Assembly (NCBI RefSeq): GCF_017309185.1
Contig: NZ_JAEKJZ010000001.1
Span: forward strand, 1,178,001-1,242,000
Length of the DNA stretch: 64,000 bases
Direction: 5' to 3'
Source: Roseibium aggregatum
GTDB taxonomy: Bacteria > Pseudomonadota > Alphaproteobacteria > Rhizobiales > Stappiaceae
In this document: positions 1 through 9,481 of the stretch, in pieces
How positions within the stretch are numbered: the first letter of the stretch is position 1
How the letters are laid out: the number at the start of each line of letters is the position of its first letter
The notes under the pieces: generated by a model
The model's database searches: none
What the model saw: the letters and a program-made list of their open reading frames with translations, nothing else
Told to the model about the DNA's origin: nothing
Translations under genes and position numbers: made by a program

Positions 1-1
1 C

Positions 2-1045
2 TTCACCCAGGAACAGCAGTTTCTGATCGGACTCCGGCTGATTTCCGATACGCTCTCGGCAGACCGGGTGGGTTTCGCCCTGGCCCGGCTCGCCGAAGTG
101 GTCGTCGATCGGGTCCTGAAGCAGGTCATTGCCCATGTCGGCGAGACCCACGGCGCGGTTCCCGGCGGCAATGTCGCCGTTCTGGCCATGGGCAAGCTGG
201 GTGGGCGCGAAATGACCGCTGCCTCCGACCTGGATCTGATCCTGCTCTACGAGGCACCGGACGACGTCAAGCAATCCGACGGCAAGCGTCCTCTCGCGAT
301 CACCCAGTATTACACACGGCTGACCCAGCGGCTTGTCACCGCCTTGTCGGCGCCGACCGCGGAAGGGTCGCTTTATGAAGTCGACTTCCGCCTGAGGCCT
401 TCAGGCAATGCCGGACCGCTGGCGACCAATCTGGACGGTTTCATCGCCTATCAGAAAAAGGAAGCCTGGACCTGGGAACACATGGCGCTGACGCGGGCAC
501 GCGTCATCGCCGCGACGACAACGGATTTCAAGGACAGGATCTACAAAAGCATTTGCGGCACGCTGGTCCAGCCGCGCGACAAGGATAAGTTGGCCGCCGA
601 TGTCCGCTCCATGCGCGCCCGTATCGAGAAGGAGAAGGGCACCAAGGACATCTGGGACATGAAACAGGTGGCCGGAGGACTTGTGGACATCGAGTTCCTC
701 GCCCAGTTCCTGCAACTGGCGCACGCGCAGGAAAATCCCGGTATCCTGGCCCAGGGAACGGAACAGGCACTCGAAAACCTGCGCGACGCCGGTTTTCTGT
801 CGCCCGGCGACGCGGAGCAGCTTCTGGAAGCGCTGCGTCTTTACCATCGCCTTACACAGGTTCTGCGCCTGTCCCTTTCCGGAAAATTCATCCCTCTCGA
901 AGCTCCGGGCGGCGTACTTGATCTGCTTGTGCAGGCGTCTGGCTGCCCGACCTTCACCCGGCTCGAGACGGAGCTTGCCGAGCGCCAGCAAGGCGTCCGG
1001 GCAACGTTTGAAAGACTGGTGGGCGAGATGAGTGGCGCGGAATAG
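2..1045 (+). CDS. glnE: Bifunctional glutamine synthetase adenylyltransferase/deadenylase, C-terminal part
   Basis: GlnE adds AMP to, or phosphorolytically removes it from, the catalytic tyrosine of glutamine synthetase, in response to PII and glutamine. The frame is open from base 2, so the gene starts outside the window; only about the last 347 residues of a roughly 950-1000-residue protein are here. They hold a nucleotidyltransferase core, with GKLGGREM followed by a DLDLILLYE acidic patch and, further on, VDFRLRPSG, both typical of the GlnE/GlnD superfamily. The GGLVDIEFLAQ helix and the all-helical C-terminus follow. This half corresponds to the adenylyltransferase domain. The TAG stop is at 1043-1045. 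Nothing looks degraded. Confidence 0.95.
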   Translation, partial: FTQEQQFLIGLRLISDTLSADRVGFALARLAEVVVDRVLKQVIAHVGETHGAVPGGNVAVLAMGKLGGREMTAASDLDLILLYEAPDDVKQSDGKRPLAITQYYTRLTQRLVTALSAPTAEGSLYEVDFRLRPSGNAGPLATNLDGFIAYQKKEAWTWEHMALTRARVIAATTTDFKDRIYKSICGTLVQPRDKDKLAADVRSMRARIEKEKGTKDIWDMKQVAGGLVDIEFLAQFLQLAHAQENPGILAQGTEQALENLRDAGFLSPGDAEQLLEALRLYHRLTQVLRLSLSGKFIPLEAPGGVLDLLVQASGCPTFTRLETELAERQQGVRATFERLVGEMSGAE

Positions 1046-1216
1046 TTCCTTTCCGTAGAGGCGCCTCCAGGGGAGCTTGCCGTAACCTATCAAGCCAGCC
1101 CGATTTTCTTCCACGCAACTGTGACCCGTGGCGTCTTCACCCGTGACGCTGGGCACAGGTATGCCCCGGTTCCTGCCCCTATGTTCAATCCCGACAGAAC
1201 ACCAAGGGGTGAACCA

Positions 1217-2248
1217 ATGGCGCTTCATAAAGATCTCAAGACTATCGCCGACTGGACTTGGCTCAACAGGGTTGCGTTGATGGAAGCAGCCCGCAGAACC
1301 GGACGCCCCAAGGGGCAGACCCACATGGCGAAGAAAAACAGGGCGGTCGACGCGATCTACGGCTATATCTGCGGCGCGGTGCGTGGGCGAAGGGTCGAGG
1401 ACAAGGAGATGACCGCATTCGCCGCAACGCTCCGCAACAAGCTTGTGGGACACGGGTGGTTGTCCAAAGGTCTGACCGGTTCGCCAACATACCTGCTTCA
1501 GTACAGTGAGGGATGGCCCGATCTTGGAAATCTGAACAGGTTTCCGGAACCTTCCGCATGGGTCGGCGCGTTCGTCCACGTCGTGAAGCAAAACCGGCCC
1601 GAGTGTAAAGAGCGGGTTTACCTGCACCTCAAGGAGAGGTACCGGGCTGGCGCCTTTGCTACGATCGTCAAGAAAGTCTGGGATTTTCCGGGCGTAACCA
1701 GCGCGAAGGTTGCAGCTCCGGGAGCTGTCAAGACCGACACTGTGCTGATCTACTGCGACAACGCCCGGACCCGGGACGCGGTTATCAAGGTTGTCAAGAA
1801 GTATCAGAATAAATACCCGCACTACTTCGGCTCGGAGCTTCCGAAACTCGTGGCGCCGGCAGGAACGGGGATTGGTTTCGGTGCGGAACCGCCGCAATTC
1901 AAACCAATACGGCCGAACAGCAACAGGTTCGAAGCCGCGGAGGGGCGACAGAGTTTCGGAAAATTCCGCGCAAATCTAATCTTCATTGCGCTGGAACGAA
2001 CCTTGTTTCCGGAGGAAATGGCGGCTCCGGATACGAGCAGAATGGGCATCGATCTGCGAACCTTCGACCAGGCAAACCGCCGGCACGGCATGCAACTGGA
2101 CATCGCCGGCATGCAGCGTCAACAGATGAATGCGGTTCGAAACATGGGCCAGCAACTGGAGTTCGAACAGCGTGTGGAGGAGATTTTCCGCCTGGCCGGT
2201 CTTGATCCGGAGCATCCTGAATTACAGAATGACCCGATCCTGAACTGA
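1217..2248 (+). CDS. HopA1-family protein (LxmY/TvaD-like), orphan
   Basis: Predicted 343-residue soluble protein. The central and C-terminal part carries the pattern I associate with the HopA1 effector family: RVYLHLKERY, then GVTSAKVAAPG, a strand DTVLIYCDN, and late SFGKFRANLI. In actinobacterial lanthipeptide and thioamitide clusters, proteins of this family pair with an aminoglycoside-phosphotransferase-like kinase and are implicated in Ser/Thr dehydration; the founding member is a Pseudomonas type III effector. No kinase, precursor peptide or secretion genes lie nearby, so the function here is unknown. The ATG at 1217 is preferred over one 96 bases upstream because AAGGGG sits 8 bases before it. 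It follows glnE by 171 bases. The family assignment is by motif recognition only. Confidence 0.6.
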   Translation: MALHKDLKTIADWTWLNRVALMEAARRTGRPKGQTHMAKKNRAVDAIYGYICGAVRGRRVEDKEMTAFAATLRNKLVGHGWLSKGLTGSPTYLLQYSEGWPDLGNLNRFPEPSAWVGAFVHVVKQNRPECKERVYLHLKERYRAGAFATIVKKVWDFPGVTSAKVAAPGAVKTDTVLIYCDNARTRDAVIKVVKKYQNKYPHYFGSELPKLVAPAGTGIGFGAEPPQFKPIRPNSNRFEAAEGRQSFGKFRANLIFIALERTLFPEEMAAPDTSRMGIDLRTFDQANRRHGMQLDIAGMQRQQMNAVRNMGQQLEFEQRVEEIFRLAGLDPEHPELQNDPILN

Positions 2249-2370
2249 TCGAAACTCTGCCGCGGTCGAGGTCGCCGTCACCGGCCAAAGAGGGCCTGTG
2301 TTTCAGGCCTACGGGCGAAACGTTTGGTCCAGAAGCCCATGCGTCACCATCCTTCGGGAATGGCAAGGTC

Positions 2371-4728
2371 TCAAGCCGTCTCTACCTGATCCGCCAGCGG
2401 CAGGGTGAAGCTGACCGTCGTACCTTCCTTCACTTCCGACTTGATGGTCAGCGAACCGCCGTGAAGTTCGACCAGCGAACGGGCGATGGCGAGACCCAGA
2501 CCGGACCCCTGATGGGTTTTGGTGAACTGGTTCTCGACCTGAACGAAGGGCTGGGCGAGCCGCTTGATGTCGCGCTCGGAAATGCCGATGCCGGTATCGG
2601 TGACCTCGAAGCGAAGCTTGTCGCCGCGTTTTGACGCCGAAAGCTTCACCGTGCCGTTGTCGGGCGTGAACTTGACCGCGTTTGCCAGAAGATTGAGCAG
2701 GATCTGTTTCAGTGCCCGCTTGTCCGCATGGACGAAATGGTCTTCGGCCACGTCGGCAGTCACCGCGATGTTCTTTTCCGTCGCCGCCCCGGTCACGATA
2801 CGGCTCGCATCGTGCGCGGCCTCCGCCGCGTTGAGGACTTCCGTCTCTATTGTCATCCGGCCCGCTTCGATCTTCGACATGTCGAGAATGTCGTTGATTA
2901 CGTTGAGGAGATAGGTGCCGGAGGAGTAGATGTCCTTGCAGTAGTCGGAATACCGGTCTGTGCCGACAGGGCCGAACATCTCCTGCGTCATGATGTCGGA
3001 AAAGCCGATAATGGCGTTGAGCGGCGTTCTCAGCTCATGGGAAATATTGGCGAGAAACTCCGACTTGGCCTTGTTGGCCGCTTCAGCGCGGGTTTTCTCT
3101 TCCTGGTACTTGTCCGCCATTTCGACCAGCTGGCGCGCTTGAAATTCCAGCGTCTGGCGCGACTTCTGCAGGTCGGAAACGGTCGCCTTCAGGCGCTTTT
3201 CGGAATCCAGCAGCTTCTCTTCATGTTTCTTGAGCGCGGTGATGTCCGTGCCGACGGACACGAAGCCGCCATCCTTGGTGCGGCGTTCGGAAATCTGCAG
3301 CCACCGGCCGTCCTTGAGCCGGGCTTCGTAGGAATCGTCGGAGGTTCCGCCGCGTTGGGCGACATTGACCGGATGCGGCGCGACCTCCGCGTTGGAGGCG
3401 GCTGCCATCACGTCCTTGTAGGGTGTTCCCGGCCGGATCGCCGTGCTGGAAAGATTGTGCAGCGACTGGTAGTTGGAATTGCAGATCACCAGCTCGTTTT
3501 TCGCGTTCCACAGAACGAAGGCCTCGGAAATGGTCTCGATCGCGTCGCGCAGGCGAAGGTCCGCCATGCGGCTTTGTTCGGCAAGCTCGTGCTGTTCCGT
3601 AATGTCGATGCAGATGCCGATCAGATGCGGCTCTGCGCTTCCCGGTTCGGTCTGGATTTCGCCGCGGGCGCGCAGCCAGATCCAGCTCCCGTCCGCGTGG
3701 CGCATGCGGAAGGTTTCGTCGACGAGCGTTTCGCCGCTTTCCAACAGGTGCTCGGCAAGGCCTAGAAGGTCGATGTCGTCCGGGTGGGTGATGTCGGCGA
3801 CATCGGCGAAGCTCAGGATGTCGTCCTTGGGCTCCCGTCCGAGGAGTTCATAGAGGGAGGAAGACCAGAACATCCGTCCGCGGGACAGATCCCAGTCGAA
3901 CAGGCCGCAACGCCCGTGGGTGAGGGCGGTGTCGATGCGCGCGCGGGTCGCCGCATACATCTCGTCCGCGTGTTCGGCCCGGGTCGCCTGGCTGAAAAAG
4001 CCGTAGATCACCGCAAGCAGGACAAGGGATGTGCCGACGAACAGCGTGACATTCGCGGAGAGATCGTTCCGCCATTCCTCGTAGATTGCGTTTTCGGGCT
4101 GCAGAACAGCGATCATGCCGAGCCGGCCGTCCAGGTGGTGGACAGTGGCCAGCACCTTTACGTCTCTTTTGCCGCCTCCGAGGTCGGCGGCAACGGAAAG
4201 AACGCCGGCGCGCGCTCCGAACACGGTCAATGGCTGGGAGGGGCCAAGCAGATCGGTGACGGGCAGGTTCTCCAGTCCGGGCCGGGCCGGCGCCGTGGCC
4301 ACAACCGTTCCCGAGGCGTCTGCGACCAGGAAGGTCCTGCTTCTGCTGGTGGCACCGACGGGCAGGCTGTCGGCAAGAAGGCGCTTGAGCGTGGTGCGAT
4401 AGCCGGTTTCCGGCAGGGTGCCTTCCGATGCGTCAAGTTTTTGCGCGACGACGGAGGCCATCAGGCTCAACGTGGTTTGCGCGGCGTCGGTGGTTTTGGT
4501 GAAGCTGGAAGCAAGTTCGCCGGCGCGAAAAAGCGCGAGCACGATGATGAAAAGAATGGCGAGGCCGGGGATCGCGCGGCGCATGAGCCCGTCCGAGCGG
4601 GCCAGGCCATTGCTGACGGAGGTGAGCAGAGAACGCAGCGGCAAGCTCGTGTCGCTTGCGCCATTTTCCGAATTCGACTCATTTTCGCCGCGCCGCGCAG
4701 ATGCGTCGCCGGCCAAAGTTCGTGCCAT
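2371..4728 (-). CDS. Membrane sensor histidine kinase with two PAS domains (PdhS/PleC type)
   Basis: A 785-residue hybrid-free sensor kinase. A first membrane helix is at about 52-68 and a second at about 226-246; the roughly 155-residue segment between them is the likely periplasmic sensor. Two PAS domains follow (about 265-385 and 390-495), the first ending in the usual GICIDITEQ, and then a coiled-coil linker. The HisKA box HELRTPLNAIIGFSDIM has its phospho-acceptor at His564. The ATPase domain shows the N box (NLLANAVKF), DTGIGI and GSGLGLAI. The H-box resembles the alphaproteobacterial PdhS/PleC/DivJ cell-cycle kinases, but the partner regulator is unknown. The gene ends about 120 bases from the convergent HopA1-like gene. 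Confidence 0.88.
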   Translation of the reverse strand: MARTLAGDASARRGENESNSENGASDTSLPLRSLLTSVSNGLARSDGLMRRAIPGLAILFIIVLALFRAGELASSFTKTTDAAQTTLSLMASVVAQKLDASEGTLPETGYRTTLKRLLADSLPVGATSRSRTFLVADASGTVVATAPARPGLENLPVTDLLGPSQPLTVFGARAGVLSVAADLGGGKRDVKVLATVHHLDGRLGMIAVLQPENAIYEEWRNDLSANVTLFVGTSLVLLAVIYGFFSQATRAEHADEMYAATRARIDTALTHGRCGLFDWDLSRGRMFWSSSLYELLGREPKDDILSFADVADITHPDDIDLLGLAEHLLESGETLVDETFRMRHADGSWIWLRARGEIQTEPGSAEPHLIGICIDITEQHELAEQSRMADLRLRDAIETISEAFVLWNAKNELVICNSNYQSLHNLSSTAIRPGTPYKDVMAAASNAEVAPHPVNVAQRGGTSDDSYEARLKDGRWLQISERRTKDGGFVSVGTDITALKKHEEKLLDSEKRLKATVSDLQKSRQTLEFQARQLVEMADKYQEEKTRAEAANKAKSEFLANISHELRTPLNAIIGFSDIMTQEMFGPVGTDRYSDYCKDIYSSGTYLLNVINDILDMSKIEAGRMTIETEVLNAAEAAHDASRIVTGAATEKNIAVTADVAEDHFVHADKRALKQILLNLLANAVKFTPDNGTVKLSASKRGDKLRFEVTDTGIGISERDIKRLAQPFVQVENQFTKTHQGSGLGLAIARSLVELHGGSLTIKSEVKEGTTVSFTLPLADQVETA

Positions 4729-4884
4729 GGGAAGTGTGCCTCAAAACCGCCGCCTCGGAGCTTGCCCCGAATCACTTCCATTTGAATCAAAACGCACGGC
4801 CTTGTCCACCCCCGGCAAAGAAGAAAATGGTTAACGCGACGCGGGGTTTGCTGTGCTTTTGTTAACTTTGGCCAGTATTGCGCA

Positions 4885-7530
4885 CTATTGCAGTGTTCTA
4901 TCGACGATGTCCCGGCTGTCTCTCGACAGTTCTTCGCTTGACGAAATCCTCATGAGCGCAGATTCAGCAAGGGCAGAACGTTGTGGGTCCAGCGCACGCC
5001 ACGAGCGGAAACTCGTCAACAGGCGGGAGGCGATCTGCGGATTGCGCTTGTCGATCTCTAGGACCGATTCGGCGATCATCTGAAAACCGGCGCCGTCGGT
5101 ACGGGCGAACTGGGTCGGATTGCCTGTCGCGAAAGATTGCAGCAGGGAACGGACGCGGTTCGGATTGCCGCTGTCGTAGAGAGGGTGGTTCATCAAGGCC
5201 TGCACCTTGGCGAGCGTTCCGTCACCCGGGGCGGTTGCCTGGGTCATGAACCACTTGTCCATTGCCAGCGAGCTTTTCCGGTGCCGGTCGAGATAGGCTT
5301 CCAGCGCCTCGTCCTTCTTCGGCAGGTCGTCATGCACCAGGAGGGTCAGCGCGAACAGGCGGTTCGTCATGTTGTCGGCGGAGGCGAACCTGGCCCAGAC
5401 GGTTTCCGCGGCGTCCTCGCGCCCCGAGACGGCATAGTAGAAGAGGGCGCGGTTCGACAGGGCGCGTTTTCCCGCGGCAGCGGCATCGGGCGAGAAGACG
5501 CCCGTTGGCGACAGGTCTTTCACGAAGGGCAGAAACGCGTCGCCGTGTTCCTGCGCGATCGCCTTGCGCAAAAGCTGGCGCGCCGTGTGGACCGCGTCCG
5601 GATCGACATTCTTGCCGATTTCCTGCGCGATGTCGGCTTCGCTCGGCAGCGTCAGCGCCTGCGCGCGGAACGCCTCGTCCAGGGATGTGTCCTCCAGGAC
5701 GCGGGCTAAGACGCCGACAACGTTTTTCGAGGGCTGCGCGCTTTCGTTTTTACGGAGCTCTCCCGTCAGGCGGACGAGGTCCTGCATGGCGAGCGTCTGA
5801 ACCGCCTGCCAGCGGTTGAAAGGGTCGCTGTCCTGTTCGGCCAGAAACAGGAGGTCGCTCGCGCCCGTTTTCTGGTTGAGGCGCACGGGCGCGGAAAAAC
5901 CGCGCAGGAGCGACAGGACGGGGCGGGCGGCGATGTTGGAAAACGTCACTTCCCGAACGGGCCGGTCGAGCACGAGGACATCTTGCGATACAGCGTCGTT
6001 CCCGGTTGCCGGCAGCTCCAGATCTTCGCCGTTCGGGCCGATCAGGCCGAACCGCAGCGGGATGACAGCCGGTTCGCTGTCTTTCTGTCCGGGGACCGGC
6101 GGGATTTCCTGCGAGAGCGAGATGGAAAAGGTCTTCCGGTCGGGATTGAAATCCGTTTCCACGGTAACGATCGGCGTGCCTGCCTGCTCGTACCACAAGG
6201 CGAACTGCCCGAGATCCTTTCCGGAAGCTTCCGCGAAACAGTCGAGAAACGCCTCGATGGTCGTGGCGTCGCCGTCGTGGCGCTTGAAGTACAGATCGAG
6301 CCCGGCACGGAACTTTTCGTCTCCCAGAAGCGTCTTTAGCATGCGGACGACTTCCGCACCCTTCTCGTAGACGGTGGCCGTGTAGAAGTTGTTGATCTCG
6401 TGATAGAGCCGGGGGCGGACGGGATGGGCCAGCGGACCGGCATCCTCCGGGAACTGATGGGATTTCAACAGCCTGACATCGGCGATGCGCTTGACCGCGC
6501 GCGACCGCATGTCGGAGGAAAATTCCTGGTCGCGGAAAACCGTCAGGCCTTCTTTCAGGCAGAGCTGGAACCAGTCCCGGCAGGTGATCCGGTTTCCGGT
6601 CCAGTTGTGAAAATACTCGTGCGCGATGACGGCTTCGATATTGGCGTAGTCCTGGTCCGTCGCGGTATCGGGCTCGGCCAGAACATATTTGTCGTTGAAG
6701 ATGTTGAGGCCCTTGTTCTCCATCGCGCCCATGTTGAAATCGGACACGGCGACGATGTTGAAGATATCGAGATCGTATTCCCGGCCGTATGTCTCCTCGT
6801 CCCAGCGCATGGAGCGTTTCAGCGAATCCATCGCCCAGCCGCACAACGGCTCCTTGCCGTGCTCCACATAGATGTTCAGCGCGACCTTCTTGCCCGAGGC
6901 CGTGGTGAAGCTGTCGGAGACCGGCGCCAGGTCGCCGGCGACAAGCGCGAAGAGATAGGCGGGCTTGGGAAACGGATCATGCCAGATGGCATAGTGCCGG
7001 TCCGTTCCCGCAACTTCGCCTGTTTCTTTGAGGTTGCCGTTGGCCAGAAGGACAGGACAGTCCGCCCTGGAGGCTTCCAGACGGGTGGTGTAGACCGCAA
7101 GAACGTCGGGCCGGTCCAGAAAATACGTGATCCGGCGAAAACCTTCTGCTTCGCATTGGGTGCAGAATGTGCCGGAAGAACGATAAAGCCCCATAAGCTT
7201 GGTATTGGCGTCCGGATTGATCCGGGTCGAAACGGTAAGCTCGAAGGGGGCTGCCGGCGGATTGTGGATTTCCAGCCGGTCGGCCGTACATGTGTAAGCG
7301 CTCTCGGGAAGTTCCGCGCCGTTCAGCAGCAGGCCGGTCAGGGTCAGTTCGTCGCCGTCGAGGATCAGCGGGGCGCCGGTCTCCGTGTTCGCCTGCTTTT
7401 CCACCGACAGGGTTGCCGTGATTCTGGTGGCCGCCGGATCCAGGTCGACGTTCAGGCGAACTTTCTCGATGCGGTAGGCCGGCGGTTGATAATCTTCCAG
7501 CCGGATGGCCGGCGCCGTCTCTGATCGCAT
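4885..7530 (-). CDS. pepN: Aminopeptidase N (M1 family zinc metallopeptidase)
   Basis: Cytosolic alanyl-type aminopeptidase that removes N-terminal residues from peptides. The 881-residue length matches E. coli PepN (870). The exopeptidase motif GAMEN is present at about residue 270. The zinc site is H304-E305-x-x-H308, within HEYFHNWTG, with the second zinc Glu about 19 residues later in LKEGLTVF. The start at 7530 is chosen because CAGGAG lies 6 bases upstream; an extra 32 residues in frame upstream do not resemble the family. The gene lies upstream of the histidine kinase, with about 155 bases between them, and is divergent from the methyltransferase on the other side. Confidence 0.95.
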   Translation of the reverse strand: MRSETAPAIRLEDYQPPAYRIEKVRLNVDLDPAATRITATLSVEKQANTETGAPLILDGDELTLTGLLLNGAELPESAYTCTADRLEIHNPPAAPFELTVSTRINPDANTKLMGLYRSSGTFCTQCEAEGFRRITYFLDRPDVLAVYTTRLEASRADCPVLLANGNLKETGEVAGTDRHYAIWHDPFPKPAYLFALVAGDLAPVSDSFTTASGKKVALNIYVEHGKEPLCGWAMDSLKRSMRWDEETYGREYDLDIFNIVAVSDFNMGAMENKGLNIFNDKYVLAEPDTATDQDYANIEAVIAHEYFHNWTGNRITCRDWFQLCLKEGLTVFRDQEFSSDMRSRAVKRIADVRLLKSHQFPEDAGPLAHPVRPRLYHEINNFYTATVYEKGAEVVRMLKTLLGDEKFRAGLDLYFKRHDGDATTIEAFLDCFAEASGKDLGQFALWYEQAGTPIVTVETDFNPDRKTFSISLSQEIPPVPGQKDSEPAVIPLRFGLIGPNGEDLELPATGNDAVSQDVLVLDRPVREVTFSNIAARPVLSLLRGFSAPVRLNQKTGASDLLFLAEQDSDPFNRWQAVQTLAMQDLVRLTGELRKNESAQPSKNVVGVLARVLEDTSLDEAFRAQALTLPSEADIAQEIGKNVDPDAVHTARQLLRKAIAQEHGDAFLPFVKDLSPTGVFSPDAAAAGKRALSNRALFYYAVSGREDAAETVWARFASADNMTNRLFALTLLVHDDLPKKDEALEAYLDRHRKSSLAMDKWFMTQATAPGDGTLAKVQALMNHPLYDSGNPNRVRSLLQSFATGNPTQFARTDGAGFQMIAESVLEIDKRNPQIASRLLTSFRSWRALDPQRSALAESALMRISSSEELSRDSRDIVDRTLQ

Positions 7531-7741
7531 CGAATTCTCCTGAAAAAGCTGGTCGGGTGTGAGGCATGAGCGTCGAGTTGACGCGTTAGCATGATCGTGA
7601 AATGTGGCAAAGTCCTGTTTCGCCACATGACGCTCTCGCCGGGATTCCGGTTTTGAATCCGACCGCTAGGAACGCGTGTTTTGACCTCGGGCGGGGCTTT
7701 GTCTATGTCAGGGTCTCAATAACTCGAACGGAACCGTCTTC

Positions 7742-8239
7742 ATGAGCCGCTTGGACAGCTTCATCCGCCGAATGACGTCGCAGAAAATCCTCCTGGAACA
7801 TTTGGTCGACGAGGTAAACGCCGTGGAAGGGCCGGTGCTGGAGCTTGGGCTTGGCAATGGTCGGACCTACGACCATCTGCGCGAAATTTATCCCGAAAAG
7901 GAAATTTTCGTTTTTGATTTCGCCATGAACTGCCATCCAAGCTGCGCGCCGGATGCCGAACACATGATTCTCGGCGATATTCGCGACACGCTGGCTTTCT
8001 GCGGGCCAAGGGTCGGTGCCAGGGCGTCTTTCGCCCACATCGATATCGGTTCGGCGGATCCGACCAACGATCTGGCGATCGTTCACTGGCTCGAACCCCT
8101 GATCGATGAGCGTATGGCCGTTGGCGGCTACATTCTGACGGCCCTGGAACTCAACCTGCCCAATTTCGAGGAAATCGAAAAGCCGGAGGGGATCCATCCC
8201 GGTCGGTACCAGATCTACCGCAAAACCAAGAATTCCTGA
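7742..8239 (+). CDS. Small class I SAM-dependent methyltransferase
   Basis: A 165-residue protein with a Rossmann-type methyltransferase core. The SAM loop is LELGLGNGRTYDHL, followed by a strand ending FVFDFAM where the ribose-binding acidic residue is expected, and an AHIDIGS strand. The family is small and typical of rhizobia and their relatives; the substrate is unknown. It lacks the extra domains of RNA or protein methyltransferases, so a small-molecule substrate is possible. The gene ends 21 bases before the CoA transferase gene, so the two are probably co-transcribed. It is read divergently from pepN, leaving a 211-base shared promoter region. Confidence 0.75.
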   Translation: MSRLDSFIRRMTSQKILLEHLVDEVNAVEGPVLELGLGNGRTYDHLREIYPEKEIFVFDFAMNCHPSCAPDAEHMILGDIRDTLAFCGPRVGARASFAHIDIGSADPTNDLAIVHWLEPLIDERMAVGGYILTALELNLPNFEEIEKPEGIHPGRYQIYRKTKNS

Positions 8240-8260
8240 CAGAACTCCGAGGACTGCCCA

Positions 8261-9451
8261 ATGACCGCGCCGCTTCAAGGCATCAAGGTTATCGAACTTG
8301 CCCGCATTCTCGCCGGACCCTGGGTCGGGCAGACGCTTGCCGACCTGGGGGCCGATGTCATCAAGGTGGAAAGCCCGGAGGGCGACGATACCCGCGGCTG
8401 GGGACCGCCTTTCGTCAAGGACGAGGCCGGTGAAGACCGGGATGCGGCCTATTTTCATGCCTGCAACCGCGGCAAGCGCTCCATTACCGCGGATTTCCGA
8501 AAGCCGGAGGGCAAGGAGATCGTCCGGCGTCTGGTGGCCGACGCCGACATCGTGATCGAAAATTTCAAGGTCGGTGGACTTGAGAAATACGGGCTCGATT
8601 ATGAAAGCCTGAAGGCGGTCAATCCGAAGATGATCTATTGTTCCATCACCGGCTTTGGCCAGAACGGCCCCTACGCGCACCGGGCCGGCTACGACTTCAT
8701 GATCCAGGGCATGGGCGGGATCATGGAGTTGACCGGCGACCCGGAAGGCGACCCGCAGAAGATCGGCGTGGCGTTTGCCGACATCTTCACCGGGCTATAC
8801 GGAGTTATCGGCATTCTGGCGGCGCTGCGCCGCCGGGAGGTGACGGGGGAGGGCGAATGGGTGGACATGGCCTTGCTCGACGCGCAAGTCGGGGTCCTCG
8901 CCAACCAGGCGCTGAACTATTTTGTCTCCGGCGTTTCGCCGCGACGGCTGGGCAACGCCCATCCGAACATCGTGCCCTATCAGGTGTTTCCCGCCTCGGA
9001 CGGACATCTTATCGTTGCCGTCGGCAACGACGGGCAGTTCAAACGCTTCTGCGCGGTGCTCGGGCTCCCCGAACTTGCCGGCATGCCGAAGTTCGCCACC
9101 AATTCGGCCCGGGTCGCCGCGCGCAGCGAACTGATCCCGATTCTGACTGCCGAGACTGCGGCCCGCAAGCGCGACGACCTGCTCGCGGCACTCGAACTGG
9201 AAGGCGTGCCGGCAGGGCCGATCAACACCGTGGCGGACGTCTTCGACGACAAGCAGGTGCGGCACAGGGGCATGAAGGTCGATCTGCCAGCTACCGGTGT
9301 CCAGGGCGGTTCCGTGGCTTCGGTCCGCACGCCGATCGCGTTCAGAAACGGTGAACTCGTGATTGAACGCGCCGCGCCGGCGCTTGGCGAGCACACGCAG
9401 GAAATTCTCGCGGAACTCGGCCTCGTGCCGCAGGGCATTGCCGAGGCATAG
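8261..9451 (+). CDS. CaiB/BaiF family (class III) CoA transferase
   Basis: A 396-residue enzyme moving CoA between carboxylic acids through enzyme-bound anhydride and thioester intermediates. The N-terminus carries the family signature GIKVIELARILAGPW with an early GADVIKVE. The catalytic Asp is D174, in AFADIFTGLYG. The C-terminus, with GEHTQEILAELG, is also typical. It is nearest to the formyl-CoA transferase / L-carnitine CoA transferase group, but the acid substrate cannot be read from sequence. GAGG lies 8 bases before the ATG. It sits between a methyltransferase gene (21-base gap) and a NUDIX gene (30-base gap) in what looks like one operon. Confidence 0.9.
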   Translation: MTAPLQGIKVIELARILAGPWVGQTLADLGADVIKVESPEGDDTRGWGPPFVKDEAGEDRDAAYFHACNRGKRSITADFRKPEGKEIVRRLVADADIVIENFKVGGLEKYGLDYESLKAVNPKMIYCSITGFGQNGPYAHRAGYDFMIQGMGGIMELTGDPEGDPQKIGVAFADIFTGLYGVIGILAALRRREVTGEGEWVDMALLDAQVGVLANQALNYFVSGVSPRRLGNAHPNIVPYQVFPASDGHLIVAVGNDGQFKRFCAVLGLPELAGMPKFATNSARVAARSELIPILTAETAARKRDDLLAALELEGVPAGPINTVADVFDDKQVRHRGMKVDLPATGVQGGSVASVRTPIAFRNGELVIERAAPALGEHTQEILAELGLVPQGIAEA

Positions 9452-9481
9452 GACCAAAGATCGGGCTTCGGAGGCCATGAC

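Noticed and set aside
401..1897. A 498-codon minus-strand frame across the end of glnE and the HopA1-like gene
   Set aside because: Shadow of two plus-strand genes; the predicted protein is Arg/Leu/Val-rich without motif.
1217..2248. Type III secretion effector
   Set aside because: Family resemblance to HopA1 alone does not show secretion; no needle-complex or chaperone gene is near, and related proteins act inside the cell in peptide modification.
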